64,000 nt of DNA from Aequorivita sp. UBA3180 (GCA_002364215.1 DEXQ01000007.1:1-64000); one strand, 5' to 3'. Positions 16,852-25,072 are shown, counted from the first letter of the stretch. Made by a program: numbers and translations. Notes: generated by a model not told the origin, from the letters alone.

Positions 16852-17310
16852 TTATTTCAGGGTGTTCCTGTTTCCGTCTTGGGTGTTCCAGGAATTTTTG
16901 AGAAGTTGCATAAAAGCAAGCGTTAAAACCAAAGTGGTAGAAAAGCCCATTATCAAGATTGATAAAACGAGCATTAGCGTACCCATATCATATTCTAGGT
17001 TCCACACTTCCATAATATTGGCCGCAAATTCGGTGTCTATTTGATACATATAGATTGCCATAAAAATAGTAAATATTATAGAGGCTATTCCACCACAAAG
17101 CAAACCTACTTCAAATCCTTTTTCATACTGAAATTTATTTTTTCGGGAAGCATATTTCTTCAATGCCATATAAATTCCAATGCCAAAAATAATTCCGTTT
17201 ACAGCGCTCAATACTGGGTATTGATGCAGCCCAATTAATTTTAAAAGAAGGAAATATGCAATAAGAACAATTGCAACCCAAACACCGTAACTGGAATATA
17301 CTTTGAACAT
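16852..17310 (-). CDS. DUF4199-type membrane protein
   Basis: A 152-residue integral membrane protein with four hydrophobic segments (around residues 8-25, 32-50, 68-88 and 108-135). The pattern KFQYEKGFEVGLLCGGIASIIF matches the DUF4199 family widespread in Bacteroidota, whose role is unknown. The ATG at 17310 is preferred to a TTG seven codons upstream. Monocistronic; no terminator was seen on either side. Confidence 0.7.
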   Translation of the reverse strand: MFKVYSSYGVWVAIVLIAYFLLLKLIGLHQYPVLSAVNGIIFGIGIYMALKKYASRKNKFQYEKGFEVGLLCGGIASIIFTIFMAIYMYQIDTEFAANIMEVWNLEYDMGTLMLVLSILIMGFSTTLVLTLAFMQLLKNSWNTQDGNRNTLK

Positions 17311-17401
17311 AATCAATGGTTTTACAGTCAAAAGTTACGAAAACTTGACGAACCTTTTGCAAAGGGTTTGTTAACTTTTTTTCGAAGAAGTTGAGAGGGA
17401 G

Positions 17402-17965
17402 CTATTCCCAAGTGATGGTTTCCATCAATTTCCGGATGTCTTCACGAAGGTATATTACAGCTGGGTATATAGAATCAAAATTTGGTTTGGCGTCAAAATA
17501 AAGTGCACCGTTTAGAAAGTGGTTGATACTATCGGTAGCGTAAAATTCAGCTTGGGTAGCGGCGTTTCCGTTTATCATATAAAACATACCATAAACTTCT
17601 TTGTCCGGATTTATAAAGGGTTGCTCGGGAATGCTATTTGCTTTTATGGTATGGTCATAAGCTAATTTTTGCGCATCCTGCAATAATGAATCCAAGTTAT
17701 TATCGCGTACATTTTGATAGGTTATATACAAAGTTGCCCTCATGTGGGAGTAGGTTATATTGAGGCCGCAATTGTTCTTTTTAACCATAGTGGCGTTCTC
17801 ATTTATTTCAAAAGAATAGGGGCAATCCGTATTTATGGTACGGTAATCGGGGTGTGGATAGTCTAGCCGGAGCATGGCTGAAGGTTTCACCAAAACATCA
17901 TCTTCACATGAAGCGAGGATAAAAATGATTGAAAGTAAAAGGAAAACGATTCTATTGATTTTCAA
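17402..17965 (-). CDS. gldD: Gliding motility lipoprotein GldD
   Basis: A 187-residue lipoprotein needed for gliding in Flavobacterium. It has a lipoprotein signal peptide with lipobox LASC (Cys20), and the family signature YPHPDYRTINTDCPYSFEIN and a C-terminal VIYLREDIRKLMETITWE. It belongs to the outer set of Gld proteins linked with T9SS and motility, though its exact action is unknown. The start is TTG, overlapping the end of gldE by 14 bases, which implies translational coupling. Last gene of mutY-ssb-gldE-gldD. Confidence 0.95.
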   Translation of the reverse strand: MKINRIVFLLLSIIFILASCEDDVLVKPSAMLRLDYPHPDYRTINTDCPYSFEINENATMVKKNNCGLNITYSHMRATLYITYQNVRDNNLDSLLQDAQKLAYDHTIKANSIPEQPFINPDKEVYGMFYMINGNAATQAEFYATDSINHFLNGALYFDAKPNFDSIYPAVIYLREDIRKLMETITWE

Positions 17966-19274
17966 TGGTAAGTTTTATTTGTTTTATTCGTTTGCCCTCA
18001 AACGCTTCAATGGTAAACGCATAATTGTGGAAGGATATTATTTCGTTTTTCTTCGGAAATCCTTTTGAAATTTCCAAAAGGAAACCGGCGAGCGTTTCTG
18101 CTTCGCCTTTTTCATCTTCAAAAATCTCAGGATTTTCAGGTTTTATTACTTTATAAAAATCTTTCAGCGGGGTTTTTCCTTCAAAAACGAATGTGTTGTC
18201 GTCCAATTTTGAAAAAATCAAGTCTTCATCGTCAAACTCATCGCTAATTTCGCCAACAATTTCCTCGATAATATCTTCTAAAGAAATCAAGCCGCTCGTG
18301 CCACCGTACTCGTCCACGACAATAGCGAGGTGCATTTTCATCTCTTTGAATTCGTTGAGCAAATCGTCAAGTTTTTTGTTTTCGGGAACAAAGTAGGCCT
18401 CACGTTTTAATGTTTTCCAGTCCAGAATTTTCCGGTCTGTGTAAGGTATCAAATCCTTCACATACAGAATACCCGTTATGTTGTCCATACTATCCTTGTA
18501 AACAGGAATGCGTGAATAGCCGTGCTGGATAATTTCTGGGAGAATTTCCTTAAAGGGCTGCTCCTCGTTAAGCGCGAAAATATCCATTCGGTTTTTCATT
18601 ACCTGTTTGGTGTCCGTATTTCCGAAGGTTACTATTCCCTGTAGAATTTTCTGTTCCTCGTGTGTGGTATCTTTATTTGATAGCTCCAAAGCCTGTGAAA
18701 GATGGTCCACGCTGATGTTTGATTTTTGCTTGCCATAACGGTCGTGAAGATATATAGTGGCAGAACGCATGGGCAAACTAATTGGCGACAATAAAGTGTC
18801 CAAAATATTCAGCGGCTGCGCCATAAATACAGCGAAAGAGATACGGTTGCGGTTGGCGTATATCTTCGGAAGAATTTCGCCGAAAAGCAAGATAAAGAAC
18901 GTTACTACACCTACTTCAACAATAAAGCGTACATCAATCCCATAAAAATTTGATTCAATTCCTGAAAACAAATCATCGCTTAAGGAATCGAAGAGGAGGA
19001 CGATAGCTATATTTATGAAGTTGTTGGCAACCAAAATGGTGGCCAGCAATTTTTTTGGCCTTGCAAGCAATCGCTGTACGATTCCCAGTTTTTTTGCGAT
19101 CCCTTTTTCTTCATTGGTTTCAAAATCAGAAGGCGTCAACGAAAAGAAAGCCACTTCGGCACCAGAAATAAGGGCTGAACAGGCTAAAAGAACAAGCAAC
19201 AATGCGCCACTTGTTATTTGGGTTACATCCAAAACGTTAAAAAAGAAAAGTAAACCAGGGGGCTCCGTGTCCAA
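17952..19274 (-). CDS. gldE: Gliding motility-associated protein GldE (CorC/HlyC-like)
   Basis: A 440-residue membrane protein with a CNNM/DUF21 region (about residues 20-190, several hydrophobic helices, with SGAEVAFFSLTPSD), a paired CBS domain (about 205-335) and a CorC_HlyC transporter-associated domain (about 350-435). Family members are linked with Mg/Co transport, but GldE was found through gliding defects and supports GldD function. The start is TTG at 19274: a stop lies eight codons upstream and there is no ATG before the first helix. Spaced 21 bases from ssb and overlapping gldD. Confidence 0.95.
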   Translation of the reverse strand: MDTEPPGLLFFFNVLDVTQITSGALLLVLLACSALISGAEVAFFSLTPSDFETNEEKGIAKKLGIVQRLLARPKKLLATILVANNFINIAIVLLFDSLSDDLFSGIESNFYGIDVRFIVEVGVVTFFILLFGEILPKIYANRNRISFAVFMAQPLNILDTLLSPISLPMRSATIYLHDRYGKQKSNISVDHLSQALELSNKDTTHEEQKILQGIVTFGNTDTKQVMKNRMDIFALNEEQPFKEILPEIIQHGYSRIPVYKDSMDNITGILYVKDLIPYTDRKILDWKTLKREAYFVPENKKLDDLLNEFKEMKMHLAIVVDEYGGTSGLISLEDIIEEIVGEISDEFDDEDLIFSKLDDNTFVFEGKTPLKDFYKVIKPENPEIFEDEKGEAETLAGFLLEISKGFPKKNEIISFHNYAFTIEAFEGKRIKQIKLTIENQ

Positions 19275-19295
19275 GTTATTGGTTTTAGTTAAACA

Positions 19296-19751
19296 TTAAA
19301 AAGGAAGATCATCCTCTTCTTCAGAAACTGAATTGTTGTTTTGTGGCGCTGATGTAGGCTCAGGTTTCTGTGTATTTTGTCCAGAATTATTATTTGAAGC
19401 ACTATTGCTTTCGCCCTTTGGGGTTAAAAAAGTGAAATCTGTGCAATGTATTTCAGTGCTATATCTGTCCAAGCCTTTATCGTCTTGCCATTTACGCGTT
19501 TTTAAACGGCCTTCAATATAGACCATATCGCCTTTTTTCAAATATTTTTCGCAGATTTCCGCAGCTTTGTTGCGAACAACGATATTGTGCCATTCGGTAT
19601 TGGTTACGCGTTCGTTTGTGGTTTTGTTTGTATAGGTTTCATTGGTTGCAAGCGGGAAACGGCCTAAGCTATTTCCGCCTTCAAAATAATGCATTTTCAC
19701 ATCATCGCCCGTATGCCCAATCAGCATTACTTTATTCAAAGTTCCACTCAT
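19296..19751 (-). CDS. ssb: Single-stranded DNA-binding protein
   Basis: A 151-residue SSB: an OB-fold (residues 1-105, MSGTLNKVMLIGHTGDDVKM and WHNIVVRNKAAEICEKYLKKGD), then a Gln/Asn/Ser/Pro-rich linker and the acidic tip ending EEEDDLPF that recruits repair proteins. It sits between mutY and gldE, as in other Flavobacteria. A TACCTTTG -7 box just upstream suggests that it starts its own transcript with gldE-gldD. Confidence 0.96.
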   Translation of the reverse strand: MSGTLNKVMLIGHTGDDVKMHYFEGGNSLGRFPLATNETYTNKTTNERVTNTEWHNIVVRNKAAEICEKYLKKGDMVYIEGRLKTRKWQDDKGLDRYSTEIHCTDFTFLTPKGESNSASNNNSGQNTQKPEPTSAPQNNNSVSEEEDDLPF

Positions 19752-19774
19752 AATTCTTTCTTTTTCAATTTGTG

Positions 19775-19782
19775 CAAAGGTA
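19775..19782 (-). promoter_or_regulatory. -7 box of ssb-gldE-gldD
   Basis: On the minus strand TACCTTTG fits TAnnTTTG exactly and lies 24 bases before the ssb ATG. No strict TTG -33 element was found. Confidence 0.5.
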
Positions 19783-19861
19783 AATTTTGCGTTTTAAATA
19801 TAAGGATTTTTTAAATTTTTATATGAAATGATTTGCTGTTGCCACGTTAAGATGTGAACAA

Positions 19862-20926
19862 TCAATAATTTTCAAAAAATTCTGAAACAAAATTTTTGAT
19901 CAAAACAGGTACGGCATAATTTTTTACGTCAGATATTGGGATTGTGCTTTCACTTGCTTTCGAAGTTTCAACAATCCAAAAACGCGTGTTTAAATGTTGG
20001 TGCGAAAGTTTGTGGACAACCGGTTTTTCATTGAAAAGGGAAATATTTTCAATATTCACTTTTTTTGAAAAATCTTGAAACTGTGGAAGTTTTTTCAACA
20101 TCGAAAGATTGATTTCCTCAGAAGTTTCAATTAGTGGAAATTCATAGAGTTTGTGCCATATTCCTTTTCCATTTCGTTGTTTCAAAATAGTGCGTTCGTT
20201 TTCCGAAAGAAATACCAAATAGTTAAAAAACCTAATTTTTACGGGCTTCGACTTAATTTTCACAGGAAGTTGCGAAACTTTTTTCTGCTGAAAAGCCACG
20301 CAAGAGTCATTAAATATGCAGTTTCCACAATCTGGGTTTTGCGGAACACAATAGCGTGCGCCAAATTCCATAATAGCTTGGTTGAAAGTGCCGGGTTGTT
20401 CTTTGTCTATAAGTTGCTGCGCAAGCTTTTTAAATTCCTTTATTCCGTTGGTTGTATTAATAGGAGTGGAAATTCCAAAAAAACGTGAAAGCACGCGATA
20501 TACATTTCCGTCCACAACCGCTTCGGGTTTGTTAAAAGAAATGCTTGCGATTGCACTCGCGGTATAATCGCCCACGCCCTTCAATCTCAATAAATCTTTG
20601 TAATTATTTGGAAAAGCACCTTTCATTTCTTCTGAAACCATTTTTGCTGTAGCGTGCAGATTTCGAGCGCGGGAATAATAGCCCAAACCTTGCCAAAGTT
20701 TTAAAACTTCATCTTCGGTAGCGTTTGCTAAATCTTCTATTTTTGGATAGGCTTCAACAAACTTCAAATAGTAGGGCAAACCCTGCAAAACTCGTGTTTG
20801 CTGGAGCATAATTTCGGAAAGCCAAATATGGTAAGGATTGGCGGTATTTCGCCATGGTAAGTCACGTTTGTTTTGTAAATACCACGCAATGAGTTTATTG
20901 GAAAAATGTGGGGCTATTTTGGGCAT
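19862..20926 (-). CDS. mutY: A/G-specific adenine glycosylase
   Basis: A 354-residue base-excision enzyme that removes adenine mispaired with 8-oxoguanine. The catalytic Glu lies in LSEIMLQQTRV and the catalytic Asp in VVDGNVYRVLSRFFG; the helix-hairpin-helix is LKGVGDYTASAIAS. The [4Fe-4S] cysteines are in CVPQNPDCGNCIFNDSC. A C-terminal NUDIX-like 8-oxoG recognition domain fills residues 225-350. First gene of the cluster with ssb-gldE-gldD, and divergent from the HU gene. Confidence 0.97.
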   Translation of the reverse strand: MPKIAPHFSNKLIAWYLQNKRDLPWRNTANPYHIWLSEIMLQQTRVLQGLPYYLKFVEAYPKIEDLANATEDEVLKLWQGLGYYSRARNLHATAKMVSEEMKGAFPNNYKDLLRLKGVGDYTASAIASISFNKPEAVVDGNVYRVLSRFFGISTPINTTNGIKEFKKLAQQLIDKEQPGTFNQAIMEFGARYCVPQNPDCGNCIFNDSCVAFQQKKVSQLPVKIKSKPVKIRFFNYLVFLSENERTILKQRNGKGIWHKLYEFPLIETSEEINLSMLKKLPQFQDFSKKVNIENISLFNEKPVVHKLSHQHLNTRFWIVETSKASESTIPISDVKNYAVPVLIKNFVSEFFENY

Positions 20927-20971
20927 TGTGTAAAATTAATCTATATCCCTTTAAATTTTAAAGGATTAAGG

Positions 20972-21004
20972 TTTGAATTATTGATTTTAAAATATGTATA
21001 TTTG
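20972..21004 (+). promoter_or_regulatory. Promoter of the HU gene
   Basis: A perfect TATATTTG (20997-21004) with TTTG (20972-20975) 21 bases upstream. The leader to the ATG at 21056 is about 45 bases. Confidence 0.65.
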
Positions 21005-21055
21005 CGGTCTCTAAAAAAAATCTAGTAAAAGAAAATTAATTAAAATTTAAAAGTA

Positions 21056-21346
21056 ATGACGAAAGCAGATATCGTAGCGAAGATTTCAGAAAAACTAGGA
21101 ATGGAAAAGAATGAAGTACAAGCTACTGTTGAAACCTTTATGGAAGAAGTAAAGAACTCTTTGGAAGGTGGAGACAATGTGTATTTAAGAGGTTTTGGAA
21201 GCTTTATTATCAAAACAAGAGCTGAAAAAACAGGAAGAAACATTTCAAAAAACACAACTATTAAAATACCAGCCCACAATATTCCGGCCTTTAAACCTGC
21301 AAAAGTTTTTGTTGAAGGTGTAAAGACCAATGTGGACGTAAAATAA
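21056..21346 (+). CDS. HU/IHF-family DNA-binding protein
   Basis: A 96-residue histone-like protein of the HU/IHF family. It has the N-terminal helical dimerisation half (MTKADIVAKISEKLGMEKNE), the signature GFGSFIIKTRAEKTGRN, and the DNA-contact loop with IPAHNIPAFKPAK, which holds the Pro that intercalates. It bends and packs DNA. Followed 45 bases later by a 30-residue basic protein in what looks like one transcript. Confidence 0.95.
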   Translation: MTKADIVAKISEKLGMEKNEVQATVETFMEEVKNSLEGGDNVYLRGFGSFIIKTRAEKTGRNISKNTTIKIPAHNIPAFKPAKVFVEGVKTNVDVK

Positions 21347-21391
21347 TTCTAACCCGTTCCACTTTGGTGGAGCATTAAAAAAGACTTTAGT

Positions 21392-21484
21392 ATGCCAAGT
21401 GGTAAAAAAAGAAAAAGACATAAGGTAGCGACCCACAAGCGTAAAAAGCGTCGTCGCGCTAACCGCCACAAAAAGAAAAAGTAG
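21392..21484 (+). CDS. 30-residue very basic protein (candidate small ribosomal protein)
   Basis: An ATG frame of 30 residues, from MPSGKKRKRHKVATHKR to the end NRHKKKK, in which 20 of 30 residues are Lys, Arg or His. It follows the HU gene by 45 bases and ends in a terminator whose stem covers its stop codon, so it is the last gene of a defined transcript. The same tiny protein is conserved in Bacteroidota; I recall a small basic large-subunit protein reported in the F. johnsoniae ribosome, which this may be, but I cannot confirm the identity here. Confidence 0.75.
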   Translation: MPSGKKRKRHKVATHKRKKRRRANRHKKKK

Positions 21485-21501
21485 TTTCTAAACTACTTTT
21501 T
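21476..21501 (+). terminator. Terminator overlapping the small basic gene
   Basis: A 12-base perfect stem AAAAAGTAGTTT / AAACTACTTTTT (21476-21487 / 21490-21501) with T-rich sequence after it. The left arm includes the last codons and TAG stop (21482-21484). Confidence 0.85.
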
Positions 21502-21664
21502 CTGTTTTAAAAGTGTTTCGGAAATCTTGCTTTTTTGGCACTATTTCCGAATAAAACAAACGAAAAATCGTTCTTTGAAAATGAGATTGCAACAGCCGGC
21601 TTTTGGTTTTGGTGCAGTTTCGCCGGATTTTTATATAAAATCTGTGAAAAATATTGTTTAATTA

Positions 21665-21686
21665 GTTCCGAGTTTTACTTCGGAAC
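21665..21686 (+). promoter_or_regulatory. Leader hairpin of the RNase E/G gene
   Basis: GTTCCGAGT pairs with ACTTCGGAAC around a TTT loop with one bulged A, 18 bases before the GTG start. No clear promoter was seen in the 219-base gap 21485-21703; a weak TATTGTTT lies near 21650. A role in feedback on RNase E/G is only a guess. Confidence 0.35.
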
Positions 21687-21703
21687 AACAAAATTAATGT
21701 AAC

Positions 21704-23248
21704 GTGAACTACGAATTATTTATTAGGTCCGGTTCACAAGAAGTTGATTTTGCCCTTTTAAAGGATGGGAAACTTATAGAGCTTCACAAAGAGGAAGAGG
21801 ACAACAATTTTACCGTTGGCGACATATTTCTTGCCAAAATACGTAAAACAGTCCCTGGTCTAAACGCCGCCTTTGTGAATGTTGGTTATGAGAAAGATGG
21901 TTTTTTACACTATCACGATCTCGGCCCGAAAGTGCTTTCACAACTGAAATTTGTGAAAAGTGTGAGTTCTGGTAAATTAAAGGATTATTCCTTGACCAAT
22001 TTTCCATTCGAAAAAGAGATTGATAAGCATGGCAACTTAAACGATGCCTTAAAAAGCAATCAATCCATCTTGGTTCAAATTGTAAAAGAACCCATTTCCA
22101 CCAAAGGACCACGTATAAGTTCCGAGCTTTCTATAGCTGGAAGATATATTGTGTTGGTTCCATTTTCCGATAGAGTTTCTGTTTCACAAAAAATAGAAAG
22201 CAACGAAGAAAAAGACAGGTTAAAACGTTTGATAACAAGCATTAAACCAAAAGGATTTGGCGTAATAATACGCACCGTAGCCGAGGGCAAAAAAGTAGCA
22301 GAACTGGACAAAGATTTACAGAACCTTACCGAACGCTGGACAGCAATGTGTAAGAAGCTACATGGGGCGCACCACCCTTCAAAAGTGCTGAGCGAGCTAA
22401 ACCGGGGAGCATCCATCATCCGCGATATGTTTAATGATTCATTCTCTGCAATACATATTGACGATGAAACCCTTTACTTGCAAATAAAAGATTATGTGCA
22501 GGAAATTGCACCAAAAAAAGACAATATCGTAAAGTTCTATGATTCCAATGTTCCGATGTTTGAGAAATTCGGAATAGAAAGACAGATTAAAACTTCCTTC
22601 GGAAAAACAGTATCAGGTAGCAAAGGAGCTTACTTGGTAATTGAACACACCGAAGCAATGCACGTAATAGACGTGAACAGCGGTAACCGAAGCAACAAGC
22701 AAAAAACACAGGAAGGCACAGCGCTGGAAGTGAATATGATTGCAGCCACCGAGGTGGCAAGACAGCTAAGGTTGCGCGATATGGGAGGAATTATTGTGGT
22801 GGATTTTATTGATTTGGCAAATGCCAATCACCGCAAACAGCTCTACAACCACCTTCGTGAAGAAATGAAGGATGACAGAGCAAAGCATAAAATTCTTCCG
22901 CCAAGTAAATTTGGGTTAATACAGATAACCCGCCAACGAGTTAGGCCAGAGATGAACATCAAAACTCGCGAGGAAGACCCCAGTAATGGAGGCGACGGCG
23001 AGATTGAAGCACCTATCATCGTTATAAATAGAATAAACGAAGAGGTAAAACGTCTCTTTAAAAAAGACTATAAAAAGATAACTTTAAACACGCATCCTTT
23101 TATAGCGGCCTTTTTAACCAAAGGTTTCCCAAGTGTGCGTACCAAATGGTTTTTGGAGCACAAGAAATGGGTAAAAATCCAACCTCGGGATGCTTATACG
23201 TATCTTGAATATCACTTTCACGATAAAGATGGTGAATTGATAAAATAA
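21704..23248 (+). CDS. rng: Ribonuclease E/G family protein
   Basis: A 514-residue endoribonuclease. It has an S1 RNA-binding domain (about residues 35-125, GDIFLAKIRKTVPGLNAAFVNVG) and the RNase E/G catalytic domain (about 130-410), with the metal-binding Asp residues in VIDVNSGN and VVDFIDLA. It takes part in rRNA maturation and mRNA decay and lacks the long C-terminal degradosome scaffold of E. coli RNase E. The start is GTG (VNYELFIRSG pattern, usual in Flavobacteria); a nearby ATG is followed at once by a stop. Ended by a strong terminator. Confidence 0.95.
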   Translation: MNYELFIRSGSQEVDFALLKDGKLIELHKEEEDNNFTVGDIFLAKIRKTVPGLNAAFVNVGYEKDGFLHYHDLGPKVLSQLKFVKSVSSGKLKDYSLTNFPFEKEIDKHGNLNDALKSNQSILVQIVKEPISTKGPRISSELSIAGRYIVLVPFSDRVSVSQKIESNEEKDRLKRLITSIKPKGFGVIIRTVAEGKKVAELDKDLQNLTERWTAMCKKLHGAHHPSKVLSELNRGASIIRDMFNDSFSAIHIDDETLYLQIKDYVQEIAPKKDNIVKFYDSNVPMFEKFGIERQIKTSFGKTVSGSKGAYLVIEHTEAMHVIDVNSGNRSNKQKTQEGTALEVNMIAATEVARQLRLRDMGGIIVVDFIDLANANHRKQLYNHLREEMKDDRAKHKILPPSKFGLIQITRQRVRPEMNIKTREEDPSNGGDGEIEAPIIVINRINEEVKRLFKKDYKKITLNTHPFIAAFLTKGFPSVRTKWFLEHKKWVKIQPRDAYTYLEYHFHDKDGELIK

Positions 23249-23250
23249 CC

Positions 23251-23288
23251 AAAACCCCTTTTGAAGACTTACTTCGGAAGGGGTTTTT
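23251..23288 (+). terminator. Terminator of the RNase E/G gene
   Basis: AAAACCCCTT (23251-23260) pairs with AAGGGGTTTT (23278-23287), with an inner GAAG/CTTC pairing, followed by a T-run. It starts 3 bases after the stop codon. Confidence 0.9.
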
Positions 23289-23299
23289 TTGTTAGTTTT

Positions 23300-23327
23300 A
23301 CTGTCAGTTCGAGCGCAGTCGAGAACT
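23300..23327. repeat. REP-like palindromic fragment
   Basis: The stretch CTGTCAGTTCGAGCGCAG with TCGAGAACT directly after it forms a small imperfect hairpin (AGTTC/GAACT and TCGA/TCGA). I recall similar sequences as intergenic repeats in many Bacteroidota genomes. It lies between the rng terminator and recX. Only one copy is seen in this window. Confidence 0.4.
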
Positions 23328-23333
23328 AATCTA

Positions 23334-23810
23334 ATGGAATCACACAAAACATACACCGTTGATGAAGCCACCAAAAGGATGGAGCGCTATTGTGCTTACC
23401 AAGAGCGTTGCCATAAAGAAGTACATCAAAAACTGTATGAAATGCGGATGATTCCTGTAGCGGTGGATGAAATAATAGATCATTTACTTAGGCACAATTT
23501 CTTAAACGAGACAAGGTTTGCCCAAGCGTTTGCAAGAGGAAAATTTAGAGTCAAAAAATGGGGAAGGAATAGAATAGTGAATGAATTGAAACTCCGAGAA
23601 ATTTCAAAATACAACATTCAAATTGCCTTAAAGGAAATACCCGATTCCGAATATTACAAAACCTTTGAAGCCTTGGCAGAAAAGCGATTACAACAATTAT
23701 CTTCAGAAAAAAATCTTCTAAAAAAACGAAAAAAGTTGGCGGACTATCTTTTTTATCGCGGGTGGGAAAGTGAAATGGTTTATGGGAAAGTGAATGAAAT
23801 TTCAAAATAA
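23334..23810 (+). CDS. recX: RecX family regulatory protein
   Basis: A 158-residue all-helical protein of the RecX family, which modulates RecA filaments. Typical three-helix repeats are seen: AYQERCHKEVHQKL, IIDHLLRHNFLNETRFAQAFARGKF with KWGRNRI, and the C-terminal YLFYRGWESEMV. The ATG at 23334 is chosen over an upstream frame that runs into the REP-like repeat. recA is not adjacent. No separate promoter could be assigned. Confidence 0.93.
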   Translation: MESHKTYTVDEATKRMERYCAYQERCHKEVHQKLYEMRMIPVAVDEIIDHLLRHNFLNETRFAQAFARGKFRVKKWGRNRIVNELKLREISKYNIQIALKEIPDSEYYKTFEALAEKRLQQLSSEKNLLKKRKKLADYLFYRGWESEMVYGKVNEISK

Positions 23811-23821
23811 TGTAAATAAAA

Positions 23822-23861
23822 CTTGACATTTAATAAATTTTTATTTTATATTTGTGTCAAG
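23822..23861. promoter_or_regulatory. Promoter flanked by an inverted-repeat operator
   Basis: CTTGACA (23822-23828) and its exact reverse complement TGTCAAG (23855-23861) lie 33 bases apart start to start. They bracket a promoter: TTG -33 (23823-23825), 21 bases, then TATATTTG -7 (23847-23854). It precedes the membrane protein/HTH pair, so the HTH protein is a candidate autorepressor. Confidence 0.55.
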
Positions 23862-23894
23862 ATAACTTTACATATAATCAAATACACTTTACTT

Positions 23895-24308
23895 ATGGAA
23901 ACAAAACAGAATACATGGAAAGCAACCTCAAAAAGGAATATAAGGCAATTAGCCTACTGGACCGGAGGGTGGGTAGTGGCAATGGCAATAGCCTCCTTTG
24001 GTCAAAAATATTTTTGGGAAGGCAATACTGTCTTAACCATCATATTTATTTTTATTGCTACTCTTGTTGGCGTAGGGATGATCCTTATGAACCGAAAGTA
24101 CATCAACAGTTTGGATGAAATGCAACGAAAAGTACATATTGAGGCAATGGCTATTTCTTTAGGAGTTGGCGTGGTTATTGGCTTAAGCTATTCATTACTA
24201 GATCAGGCAAATGTTATCGGTTTTGATGCGGAAATAGCAGACCTGGTTATGCTTATTGGGATAACATATTTAATAGCAACTTTTGCTGGTTTAAATAGAT
24301 ACAAATGA
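23895..24308 (+). CDS. Small membrane protein paired with an HTH regulator
   Basis: A 137-residue membrane protein with four hydrophobic helices (about residues 22-42, 50-68, 90-110 and 115-130). The stretch MNRKYINSLDEMQRKVHIEA between helices 2 and 3 is shared by many membrane proteins encoded next to tiny XRE regulators; the function is unknown. The ATG at 23895 is chosen because an upstream ATG frame starts before the promoter -7 box. It overlaps the HTH gene by 4 bases (ATGA), so the two are translationally coupled. Confidence 0.8.
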   Translation: METKQNTWKATSKRNIRQLAYWTGGWVVAMAIASFGQKYFWEGNTVLTIIFIFIATLVGVGMILMNRKYINSLDEMQRKVHIEAMAISLGVGVVIGLSYSLLDQANVIGFDAEIADLVMLIGITYLIATFAGLNRYK

Positions 24309-24496
24309 AAAACCGAATAAAAGTACTTCGCGCAGAACACAACATGACCCAAGCCGAACTGGCGGTTGCCGTTGAGGTTTCAAGACAGACTATAAACGCT
24401 ATTGAAACAGGAAAATTTGATCCAAGTTTGCCGCTCGCTTTTAAGATTTCAAAATTATTTGATTTGCCAATAGAAACTATATTTATTGATGAATGA
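24305..24496 (+). CDS. XRE-type helix-turn-helix regulator
   Basis: A 63-residue protein that is only a Cro/C1-type HTH domain (MKNRIKVLRAEHNMTQAELA, VSRQTINAIETGKFDPSLPL, FDLPIETIF). Regulators of this exact size and sequence type usually sit just behind a small membrane protein gene, as here with a 4-base overlap. It likely binds the palindrome around the operon promoter; that target is inferred from position only. Confidence 0.9.
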   Translation: MKNRIKVLRAEHNMTQAELAVAVEVSRQTINAIETGKFDPSLPLAFKISKLFDLPIETIFIDE

Positions 24497-24507
24497 TATT
24501 TTTTATG

Positions 24508-24534
24508 ATGGCATGAGCCGCAAACTCATGCCAT
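24508..24534. terminator. Perfect hairpin between convergent genes, no U-tract
   Basis: ATGGCATGAG (24508-24517) and CTCATGCCAT (24525-24534) form a perfect 10-base stem with a CCGCAAA loop. It lies between the convergent HTH gene and beta-barrel gene. Neither side has a T-run after the stem, so it may only be a transcript-end stabiliser. Confidence 0.4.
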
Positions 24535-24556
24535 TGAGGATTTAATAAGAGTCTGG

Positions 24557-25072
24557 CTAAATATTAAACGAAGCCCCAACATTAAACGAAATCTGATTGT
24601 GCAATTTCTCAGCAGGCGTTAAGGAATCTGTATTGTATTTGGAGATGGGGATGCTAACTTCCGTAAAAACCCCAAAGCCGCTGGTAAAGAAATAACGAGC
24701 CCCCAAATGCCCACCAAAGTTTTTTAAGCTGGCGTAAAGTCCGGGATATACATCAAAATTTCCATCAACGTTTATCACGTTGCCAAGATTTGCATTAAAG
24801 CGAGCGCGGAAGTCAAAACGATCCTCAAATTTTGCGAAAGGCTCTTCATTGCCTTCTAAATCTTTGACTTTTTCAATTCCCAAAAGATAGGAAGAAGCTA
24901 CGCCCAGCGAAATGTTTTCACCTATGCCAAAATCAAGACTTCCCAGAATCCCGGTGCCATTGTTTTGAAAATTGGCCCCGATTTGAAATTTGACATCACC
25001 TTTTCCCGAATAGGCCTGTGCAAAAGTTAGTTGAATGAAAAGAAACGTAATAATTGTTGCAAATAACTTCAT
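24557..25072 (-). CDS. Outer-membrane beta-barrel-like exported protein
   Basis: A 171-residue protein with a signal peptide (MKLFATIITFLFIQLTFAQA) and alternating hydrophobic strands (VKFQIGANFQ, ILGSLDFGIGENISLGVAS, FDFRARFNANLG, GGHLGARYFFTSGFGVFTEVSIPI), ending in QISFNVGASFNI with the terminal aromatic pattern of outer-membrane barrels. It resembles flavobacterial DUF6646-type proteins. The role is unknown. The ATG at 25072 is preferred to a TTG two codons upstream. Confidence 0.75.
   Translation of the reverse strand: MKLFATIITFLFIQLTFAQAYSGKGDVKFQIGANFQNNGTGILGSLDFGIGENISLGVASSYLLGIEKVKDLEGNEEPFAKFEDRFDFRARFNANLGNVINVDGNFDVYPGLYASLKNFGGHLGARYFFTSGFGVFTEVSIPISKYNTDSLTPAEKLHNQISFNVGASFNI

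Noticed and set aside
24508..24534. Strong rho-independent terminator between the HTH and barrel genes
   Set aside because: The stem is perfect, but no T-run follows on either strand; kept only as a hairpin of low confidence.
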